Shown one piece after another: positions 51,848 to 61,454 of a DNA stretch of 64,000 bases. Position 1 is the first letter of the stretch. Each line of letters opens with the position of its first letter. The stretch spans positions 28,867,629 to 28,931,628 of the forward strand of contig JACSVZ010000006.1 in assembly GCA_014706295.1 (NCBI GenBank), given 5' to 3'. This stretch comes from Lycocorax pyrrhopterus obiensis (taxonomy: Eukaryota; Chordata; Aves; Passeriformes; Paradisaeidae). A program made the position numbers and the translations under genes. Under the pieces are notes generated by a model, which made no database searches, was not told the origin of the DNA, and saw only the letters and a program-made list of their open reading frames with translations.

Positions 51848-51970
51848 CTGTTACTTTCAGTCTGTCAGCTCCAATGACAATCTCATCTTCATCTGCGGAA
51901 AACAATACTTTTCCACCATTGCTTGCTCTCACTTCAAATCTCTTACACTGAGCTTCCACAGCATCAGCTC
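51848..51970 (-). CDS. SGCZ: SGCZ exon 5
   Basis: A 123-bp exon with a CTTGATTTCAG acceptor and a CAG|GTATGG donor. Two bases complete a glycine codon begun in exon 4, then 40 codons read ADAVEAQCKRFEVRASNGGK and VLFSADEDEIVIGADRLKVT. One base then starts the glycine shared with exon 6. EAQCKRFEVRAS and VLFSADEDEI are zeta-sarcoglycan signatures; delta-sarcoglycan differs here as I recall it. The segment lies in the extracellular beta-rich region. It is the most upstream coding exon found in the window. Confidence 0.96.
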
Positions 51971-52387
51971 CTGAAATCAAGGAAGTGATTGTTACATCTA
52001 AGATATTTTGTAAGAATTAATCATCAGCATACATGGAATATCCAAAACATATTGAATACATGATGCTTTACTAAAATATTTGGCTTTCTGTAAGCCTGAT
52101 AGATGATTTGCATTAAAAAATACTGTTAAAATAATTTACGGAAATAAATATGAAAAAATCTATTTCAGCATTATGTGGAAATCAACATTAAATTTGGAAT
52201 GTACTTAAACACTGAGATCTTGAAATGCCAATTCACACAGAGCTTTCTGGGTTCAGTTTAAATTGCAGTTTCTTGCCAATGAAAAAATAAAGAGAACACA
52301 TGACCCTATCCCATTAAGACATACAAAACAACAGAGCAGAAAAGGGCATTTTTCATTCAGTTCTACTGCAAACTTAGACAATGGAAT

Positions 52388-52430
52388 AACAAAAAAACCA
52401 CAACAAAGCACCAAAACAAACAAAAAACAT
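52388..52430. repeat. A/C-rich low-complexity tract
   Basis: A short run of mainly A and C with CAAAA-like units on the plus strand, similar in nature to the tract at 29912-29982. Confidence 0.8.
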
Positions 52431-53519
52431 GAACTAAGATATCACAATTTATGTCGTATTTTATGAAATAATACTCCCAAATGTCTCAAAGCTCAAAAAC
52501 ACTAAAATAATTCTGAAATTGGACAGATATATGGAATTGATCTAAGTGCAATAAAGAAAGTTTGCAGATATTGAGACTTTTAAATTTACTATGCTTTTCA
52601 ATTTACAGGTCTTATCCTTACTCTTCAGTGTTTCATCTACTAAATTGTTTCTGAAAATTTAATTTTATTAAAAAGTGAAAGCAAACATCACTACTGAAAA
52701 TGGTGTTGAAAAGCAACAATCTGCATATGGCACAACCAGATATAAGGCAAGATACACTATTTCAGGGAATAATTATCTGAAATTTTCTCTTTGATCTCTA
52801 ATTAGATTTGTAATGCATTACTGGAATCAAGCTATATGGGTAAAAATTATGGGGAGGGCATTGTGGACAAAGAAATTTATGTATGTTATCTCAGTTTAAC
52901 AATCTGGTTTATAAATTTGTGAAAAACTCCTGCCTCCATAATATGAAAGATTTTAGTTCAATATGCAAATTCATAGTATCAAAATATGTAATAAGGAATA
53001 TAAAAACTGTGATTATGAATTTTGGTCAAGGAATTGCCTTACCAGCCCCTAATTTGCAGAATCAGCTATGTTATCAAAACAATTTCTGTTACTTTCAGAT
53101 GAACTTATGTTCATAAAGTAAAAAAATTCTGGCTATTTTTAATTCACACAGAAAAAAAAATGAAAAGGAATTATCAAAATACTTGTGATGATGCATTTTG
53201 TTGAATTTAGACATGTTGATTCTGTAAATGTGTGAAATGGCATTTTCTATTCCCCCTCTCCACAGCTGAAGTTTTTTTAAAATGCGTTAATCAGGTCGTT
53301 TTGAAAAAATACAAAATCTTTGTAAAAACTCACAGGGGCAGATTTCAGATAATCTAATGTTAGCCATGGGATAAATGCTCCACATCACAAACATTCCAGA
53401 ATGCTCACTGACAAAAGGTATAACAAGTCCAACTGTCCATAAGGTAATTGTAATCACAATATATATTCATAAATATCTCTCTTATGCAATACATTCATTA
53501 CCCCTAAATACTTTCCAAA

Positions 53520-53830
53520 GGTGGGTGATGTCCTTGATAGTGGTGCCCTGCAGACACACCTCAATTATTTGTTTAAAATGCCATCAATTACCTAGTGATG
53601 CATGTTGCCAGTACAATTGGGTAGGATGCTCTATCCTTTTGCACTGTAGTCAGTCTGTGGGACATGGATGAAGCTTCTGGCAGCTTCTCAGAGAAGCCAT
53701 CCCTGTAACTGTACCCTCCCCGAACCACCTTAACCTTCCCATGCGAACCAAATGCAGGAGGCTGGGGATGCCCTTATCCTGCAACCATACTTATGGTTCA
53801 GGAAACCAAAGGATAATTGCAAATAACTTA
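53520..53830. other. GC-richer patch of unknown origin
   Basis: About 300 bp of noticeably higher GC than its surroundings, densest at about 53630-53790. It has no long open frame and no terminal repeats that I could match to CR1 or to the LTRs in this window. It may be a diverged fragment of a transposable element or an old regulatory sequence. I do not recognise it. Confidence 0.3.
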
Positions 53831-56590
53831 ATACTAAATAGTTTCATCTTTATTTAAGAGCTGATGATAGCTTAGCCACCTAAAAGTAAGTGGCATTATA
53901 AGTACTGTGATGTTGATAATTTACACCCGTCAAAGTTGTTAGCTCTGTAAGGAAAAGAAATTAACAGAAAATGTGTCAGAAATCAAAAAGAGAAAAGACC
54001 TGCCACATTCTTACTCATTATATATCACTGTAAGTGACATCTCATGTTTCAATAACTGCTTTTTAAAACTTATGATGCATTTAGTATAATATAGGTTTTC
54101 ATGAAAAATTACCTAGCAATGATCTGGAACTTTGACTAAGAAATGCATATATTTTAGATGTTCAGCATTTGTGCTGCTCCAGAATCAAATTGTATAAAAG
54201 CACACATAGAATTCAGCTAGTCCAAAGTATCATTGCAGGAAGTAAATAAATTTTAATGCTAAAATAAATGGGCTTTTACTTCACGTTGCACTCAGGACTT
54301 AACAGCGTATTGGTGTTCCTTGCTTATTGCTGAAATGGTAGTTAGTGTGTTCAAGTTACTTGAGAGAGTACTAAAATCATAACACATGTTAAGTCTGTCT
54401 CTTTGACATAGAACCAGGTGAGAATGTTATAAAACTGGTTTTGAAAAGTTAAACTGCCTACAGAGTAATCAATGCTATCAAAATGGAATTCTGTTTCATT
54501 ACATTTTCATTTCCCAGTTGAAATACAAGCAAGCAGTTGCATTTGCAATGCATTTGGGTATTATCTTCTTAGTTGTAAAGCAAATTGCTGTGTTCCAAAA
54601 ACACTCTACAAACATGCACATCTCATAAAAAGTCTGAATCTTTAACAGCACTACTAACAAAAACAATGCACCAAGTCTTAAAATATCATGCATGAACAAA
54701 GGAAATATTTTGAATTTCTAATCTCAAACTTGTAGAGCAATCGCTATTTTCAGCAAATTGTATCTGCTTGAATAATGCATACTTCAGTCCAGAGAATCAC
54801 AGAAGAAAATCTATCTTCTAAATTCTGTTTGTAAAGGTAATTTCTATCAAACACATGGCTATCAGAAAAGCTGTTTAGCTTTGCTACTCCTTATTGTACT
54901 GCTAATCTACTTCATACTAGACACAGAGTTGGCTCTGTAACAGCTTTATCAGGTTCAAGGCATGTCCATGACAAACTCTTTTCTCATCTTGTCAGGAAAA
55001 CTATTTATTTATTTTTAAATTTGGTTGTATAATCCTCAATTAAATTATTAAGTTTCTGTGAAATTCCTTTCATTTAAAGTATATAGATGAAAAATGTATG
55101 TTTCATATTCATACATACATGGTATGTAATGATGGTTTGTAGCACATGCTTGTTGCACAGCAGTTGTATAATTGAACCGGCTACATTTAAAATGGTTCAA
55201 AGTCTAAAATTGTTCATTTTAACTATAGTGAAGATACATTAAATGAAAATGTTGGGCAGTACACGCAATAAAAATACAGAAAATTATGGTTCTGTAATCC
55301 AGATTAACAGTAATAGAGATTAAATTCCAAAACAAGAACTGTATCTGTTTTGAATTTGTAGAGATTTTGAATTACTCACTAAATAATATCATAATAATAA
55401 CACTAAGAATGTGTGTTCTAACATTTTGCATTTTAAAATCAATGATGACTTACAGTCATTATGATTCAGAAATACTAACTAGAACCACTATTAGGTATGA
55501 TAATAAATAGTAGCAAGAACTCGCCAGTCTTACAAGGTTTAGATACGACTACAAACACTAGCAGATGTGTCTGATTTCTCAGTCACCTTCCATGTCCACC
55601 CAGCACACAACAAATTCAAACACAGAAAAAGACAAAAAATCAACAACCTTAAATTAAATATAGGCATTAGAATTCAAATGGAATTACCACAAATTGATCC
55701 TTGTAAATAGGAAAAACAATAAAGTTCAATATACTTTCTTCTGGTTCTTCAGTGAAAAATGGGTTATTTAAAAATTTATTAAATGCTGAGTTTATCTGGA
55801 TGACAAAGAAAGTTACTTTTATGAGAATATGTTGATGCTTCTGAGATTGGAGATAAAAGAGATAAAGCATTTTTATTGAAGATTCAACACTCATCTGAGT
55901 CTAAAATCAATATTTGTGAAGTATGCACCTAGATAAATTTCCCTTAATATTCATAGGAATGTTAGATATTGTGGTATTTTGGCCAGCAGAGATCTCAAAA
56001 AATTTTCAGTGAATGCAAGAGCAATAGTGCAAATGAAGGATTCAGACCAGCTGAATAGAAGCACTGAGGAATCAAAGATTCACAGCAATCAGAACATATT
56101 CTGTGTTCCGTTTGCTGAGGAAGGGAAGGGACCATCTTCATTATATCTAAAAAGCATGAAAGTAGAAGGTAAAAAACCCCTTAGCTCAGTCTGGCAATCA
56201 TTGATGGCCATGCTGTAGAGATGTCAGAAAGCTACTACTTCTAGGAGAGGTTGATCTTTAAGGTTTCCTAGTCTGAATGATTACCTACACAGACAAGGGA
56301 AGCTGGAGCAAATGCTAGGCCAGAAGAAGCAAAGCATACATTTGTTACCCTTTTTGAGAGTGAACAATAACAGCTGTGAACATAAATTATTAGCATAGGA
56401 ATAAGCCACACATTATTATACAAGGAAACTTGGTAGAACCATCTGAATCAGGCAGAACACTTCCTTCATCATGATTTACAGACCCAATAACACCCAAGAA
56501 AGATCAGTGATATCACAGGTTTAAGAGTTTGTCAAATGAAATCTGATGGAAAATTCTGCCTTCCCAGGCAGATTTCACTTCTAGGAACTT

Positions 56591-56716
56591 CATAGAATCA
56601 CAGAATCATTACGGTTGTGAAAGACCTCTAAGATCACCGAGTCTAACATTAACCCGGCACTTTCAAGTCCACCATTGATGTGGTACATCAGTTTCACTGA
56701 AAAACACATCTAAAAT
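56591..56716 (-). mobile_element. CR1 LINE 3' end, short fragment
   Basis: The plus strand begins CATAGAATCACAGAATCATT and continues with the reverse complement of CR1 3' UTR sequence (AAAGACCTCTAAGATCACCG, then CAAGTCCACCATTGATGTGG). Only the 3' UTR is present, so it is heavily 5'-truncated. It is in the same orientation as SGCZ. The far end is approximate because it fades into diverged sequence. Confidence 0.85.
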
Positions 56717-56773
56717 ATTGCCTGTCTCCTCTGCCACGGATAGAATACATCCTTCCTACAGTCTGTCTTCCTG

Positions 56774-56817
56774 GTGCATCTTGACAGTGGAACCCCTGTG
56801 CATCTTGACAGTGGAAC
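56774..56817. repeat. Two copies of a 24-bp tandem repeat
   Basis: The 20-mer GTGCATCTTGACAGTGGAAC occurs at 56774-56793 and, exactly, at 56798-56817, with CCCT between, giving a period of 24 bp. It lies shortly beyond the CR1 fragment at 56591-56716 and looks like a simple tandem duplication. On the plus strand it yields a repeated HLDSGT peptide in a short open frame that I do not consider a gene. Confidence 0.9.
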
Positions 56818-57369
56818 TATGAAAACAGTATGTGGAAGCTGCACAAAAATTGCAGCAGACAGCACTCTCCATGCTACTTCTACGAGGCCACAACACCTCA
56901 AGAGCAATTCTGTGCTTTTCCTCCTACTATCCCTAACATATGGTATCTTCCACGAGACTCAGAAATTACATGGCTGAACAGACCTTTGGTCTGATCAGAT
57001 ACAGCTGTTCATAATTTCATCAGCTATGAGCAATACACACGGGTGAATGAAAGTAAAATGGGATTCTTTGCTTCTTGAAGGTTGTTTGAGCTTTAAGTCA
57101 ACACATTTATTTGCTTATGTAATGGTTAAAAGGATGTGCATTGTCTGTAATTTTAACTACAATATTTTAATTGCTTATATGGGTCCCTAGATAAGAAAGC
57201 CAAGCAAGATACAGGAAGATACGTCAGGCACCAAAATGTATCTATAGGAATTCACACCATATGTTTTGCTCTACTTATAATCCCATTAAGTTTAATTTAC
57301 TCAAAACATGATCTAGATTCTTGAACTGAGGCTTGTGGCAAGTAAGATGACTTTTCTATTGGACTAATT

Positions 57370-57550
57370 TTTCTCATCATACTATAGATACATTATAAAC
57401 ATAAATAATATATCATAAACATATTAATAATAAATATACGTGGTTATATGTAAAGAGATAATTTATATTTAAATTAGATTATTAAATAAAGTATTTTAAA
57501 ATAGAAAATAAATAATAGGTTAAATTATAAATATGTATATATTATTTTTT
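57370..57550. repeat. AT-rich low-complexity region
   Basis: About 180 bp made almost entirely of A and T, with irregular ATAAATA-like motifs and no clear repeating unit. No gene or element is visible. Confidence 0.7.
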
Positions 57551-58900
57551 TACTTCCAGATCTATTACATTATCTTTCCTATGCAAGTTTTCCTTTATTG
57601 TCCAGGAATCTTTCTTTGTGAGATCAATAAATAGCCACAATATGTTAAATTCTTCTTATAGCTACATTTATCAACTTAGCTTTCATTGACAAGCTCAAAA
57701 GTCCAGCTCATGCAGCTGTATTATTTATAACTCTAACATATTTTGTGTACTACAAAACGTGAATGGGAGTAGAAAGCTTATCAATTTTTCTTACTCATGA
57801 TGAATGCAACCTGAATATTACTAAATCCTAAGAGAATTCTACAAGTTTTCAGCCTTATCCTTAACCTTGTCATTTTTAGCTTTCTGTGATGTGATTGGTT
57901 TTTAAGACATAAATAATTTACAAAGCTGAGCCTATACCTTTTGGAAGCTGAGGCTTACTGAAGCAGTCTGGTCACTACTTTTCCATACAAAATTAGTGGG
58001 AATATTTCCACTGTCTCTGTTAGCTGAGCTAGGCTGTAAGACTATAGTTATGCTGTTTGGTCACTACATGTTTTATGAAAATACAGAGCTGCTTCTAAGT
58101 AACTGCACATTCCACTGAAGAGAAATGAGTTAAAAAAAGACAGAACAATTCATAGTGAGATACCTGACTACCTGCTGTACTTGATGAACACCACATTCAA
58201 ATCAAATAGCAAGAGCACGTAGAAAAAGCAAGGGAAGTATGAAATGTCTTTATTAGACAGATGAAACTCAAAGACAAAACAGGACTGTTGAATTTCTACT
58301 TGGGAAATATAACATCTTGCAGATCATAAGATCAATCATTCCTTGCTAAACCTGTTACTGTTTATCATTATATATTTTCTTTAGGTCAGACTTTTAGCCA
58401 GACTTCTGTATTGAATGTTCTACCAATTTACCAGAAATTCTACTGAATATTCACTGATGTATAAATCTCTACATCTCTGCTTTATTTTTAAAAACAGATC
58501 TGATGTTTGACCTATCTGCATTTTTTGATGCCTCATCTCTCATCTGCATGCTGTCTAAAATACCTGCTAGTACTGCAAGGACCTTTACGCATCCTGCTTT
58601 ATCACTCTGAGGTAAGTGGACTGAAAATGAAATTGGATGAAATGAAATACATTCATGTAACCCAATGGTTCCTTACCTTTCCTCTTACTCATTTTATCTT
58701 GTGATCTTTTTAAATAACTCTTATGGATCTTTGTGAAGATTTAGAAACAAAAGCATTTCAGTTTTGTTTTTCTCACTGGTAATATTCTCCGTAAGCATTA
58801 GACAGTTATTCTGAGATTTTTTTCCTACCCCGCAGGCATTTTGAACATTTTTTGGTGTTTTATTAATATAAATTAAAAGCTAGCAAATATTTTTGCTCAT

Positions 58901-58984
58901 ATTCACAGAATCACAGAATCATTCAGGTTGGAAAGACCTCCAAAATCATGGAGTCCAACCTTTGACCAATCTCCACCTTGCCAA
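58901..58984 (-). mobile_element. CR1 LINE 3' tip, short fragment
   Basis: The plus strand reads ATTCACAGAATCACAGAATC, followed by the reverse complement of the last roughly 70 bp of CR1 (GGTTGGAAAGACCTCCAAAA, GAGTCCAACC, ACCTTGCCAA). It retains two copies of the terminal octamer-like repeat. It is an extreme 5' truncation, in the same orientation as SGCZ, and the least diverged-looking CR1 3' tip in the window. Confidence 0.9.
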
Positions 58985-61360
58985 TATATTCTTTATGTAC
59001 TCTTGTTATTAAGAGGTTAGCTTTTCATCTTCTTTTTTTTTCCCCCCGACTTTACTAAGTAGGTACAAATTGTTCTTCCAAATGCTTTTGGCAGTTTCCC
59101 ATGGAATTCAAATAAAATCTGTTGTGACTCAAAAATATTGTGTGATATTACTCACAATGTAGTGAATTAGACCATTATAATGTTTCTGAACGCAATCAAA
59201 ATTTTTGAGATAAAGAATTGAATTAATAACACTTTGAAGGAAGAGTAAAGAAGTCTATTTTTTACAAACTGACTGTGTCTCTGATTATCTGCTTTAGCTA
59301 GAGAGTACAAATATTCTGAAGCTATCTATGCAAAAGGTCTTACCATTTCATATAATCACACTTTATCTGAGAAAGATTTAATGAAAGAATGTACAAAATA
59401 CTAAAAGATACATGACTCGTCTACAAGGCTACCACTTGGTACTAATGGGTAGTAAAACAAGACAAAAAATATAGCCTGATGACCAGAAAATGGTAATTTA
59501 AAACCCTTCTGCTACTTGCCAGATCAGTGAAATGCATTTGCAGATTTCTGAGCAACTAGCCTCCACTATGATGATGGCACAAGATGATGAGGGCTTAACC
59601 CAGCTCTCAGGATTTCTGCATTATCCATTTAGGAAATTACTTGTCTCCCTGCCCTTGACAGTGGGACAAGGGCCAGAAAGCTGCAGAAGCAGGATAAAAG
59701 CATATTTGGTCTCTTAGCTTCTGGAAGTGTCTCTTTTGATTAAGGTTCTCAGTGGAGTTCATTGTTGACTTGTAACACATAAGATGCAATTCAATTCACC
59801 AATGAAGACATTTACCTCAGCCGGTTACCCCGCTGATGCTCAAATTCTGTATCTCTGTGATGTGAACCACTGCCACATTGTCTGCCTTTGAAATACCCTA
59901 CTTATGGAGGCTATACTGATGCCCCTGGGAAATCTGAAGTGTCCCTAAAAGAACGTATGATTCTGTATCTGGAAAGAAATATAACCTAGATGCAGATGGA
60001 TGTGAAAATTCTGAGACAAGACCTGCAGCATAGGTGGAATTTTTGTCTGGACCAGCTGAAAGCTTTCGCATCGGAAGTCTGGCAAGCCAACCAGAATCAC
60101 TCAGCTAGAGAAAAATAGATGTGCTAAATTAGCACCTGGCTTCTTATTCTGCACCTGAAACACAAAGGGTAGGAAGCTTTAAGTGTGTGAAAAATTTAAG
60201 GTTGTAACGAGTTCAGATGCCTTGGTAATATGTATGATAAAAGAGCAACAAAACAACTTCTACAACCAAAATATCTATTCAGAAATACACAAAAGCAAAA
60301 TAATGAAGTTTTGGAGCTCCAATGTTGTAATAACTTATTTTAAAGGCAAGGTAGTCCTTAATTTTGATTTGGAAAACAATACTCACTCTGTATTATTTTG
60401 ATCTCTAACTCATGTTAACGATTCAGTGAGTGATAACTATTCCCAGTGACTAATTAATTTCAGATTTATGGAATGCTTTTCTTCGCAGGAAGAAATCTAG
60501 TCAAAATTTAAAAATAATCAGCTAGTCATTAATTCAATGCCAGCTGTTCATAATTCAGTTACAACTGCAATATTTATTACTCTAAGAATAGCCTAAGGAA
60601 AAAGAACTTATTTTCAGAGATATATTTATGTATTAAAGAAATTTTTTAAATCCATGATAAATATACCTTTAAATATCCTGTACATGCTTGAGACAAATTA
60701 CATCAAGACAGCTTTGCCCATCTAGAAATCACACAATTAAACACATCTAGTATTGGCATAATATGGAACTTGAAACTCAATCCTGGTCTAAATGGAGGTA
60801 GAAAAAGGCAAGTAAACAATTTCATTTATAAATAAGCACAAAAAAGCAGCAGTGTTCTAGCTGTGGTTATTAACTGCTATTTTCCAATGTATTTTTAAAG
60901 TTACAGTGTTACATTGAATTTGATTTTGGAACTGTATATTTTTACAAGCCTTGGAGCAGTGCAATAAATAGAAATTTAACTTCAATATTAATGTTTTTAG
61001 AAAATGATACTAATTGCAACATATCACTGAGATGCAATTTCTGATATCCTAAAGATATGTGAGCTGAAATTCCATAAAACTGAAATATTTTTATTATTTA
61101 TTTTTTAATACTAGTCATTTAATAGATGTGAATCAGAACTTGCTATCTAAGAGGTTCACAATCGCATATGGACAAATAACTTTCATGGACAAACACAAAT
61201 GTTTCCAAGCCTGACTGTTCACTTGCAAGAATCTCTTTCACAAACAGAAACAGGCTAATTTCCCATAGATGCCTCAATAACAAAACTGATGGAGCTCACT
61301 CTTTTTAAAGATAACTTAGCTGAAGAAATAATCTAAGTCTACAAACAAATTACTTCTTAC

Positions 61361-61454
61361 TCCTATGTTTGACAAATCTCTTTGCTGTTGTTTCAACACC
61401 TTTAAGAACATCAGCATGCTGTTGAATTTCTACCTCTAAGTGTTCTCTGCAACT
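61361..61454 (-). other. Exon-like segment of unknown origin
   Basis: On the minus strand, a CTCCTTTATTTCAG acceptor precedes 94 bp that stay open in one frame, ending at a good donor (AGGA|GTAAGA). The open frame reads SCREHLEVEIQQHADVLKG then VETTAKRFVKHR, rich in E, H, K and V, and could form a helix or coiled coil, loosely spectrin-like. Read as unspliced DNA, the frame runs on to SKK and a stop. It is not a known SGCZ exon. If entered from the phase needed before exon 5 it hits a stop (TGA), so inclusion in SGCZ would truncate the protein. It may be a lineage-specific or poison exon, an exon of another transcript, a relic, or chance. Confidence 0.3.

Larger units (their letters stand above)
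2380..51970 (-). other. SGCZ: SGCZ gene, exons 5 to 8 (3' part)
   Basis: Zeta-sarcoglycan is a single-pass type II membrane protein of the sarcoglycan subcomplex, which is part of the dystrophin-associated complex at the muscle cell surface. Four minus-strand exons, in order 51848-51970, 28040-28112, 15333-15456 and 2380-2598, join in frame (phases 1, 0 and 2 are compatible) and read through to a stop codon. The product matches what I remember of human SGCZ more closely than delta- or gamma-sarcoglycan. Examples are [45 protein letters not shown] and the C-terminal SSSNICLWS. The cytoplasmic tail, transmembrane segment and first extracellular part lie outside the window, beyond 64000. Introns of 12.7, 12.6 and 23.7 kb fit the family, where SGCZ is unusually long for a protein of about 300 residues. 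Confidence 0.95.
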
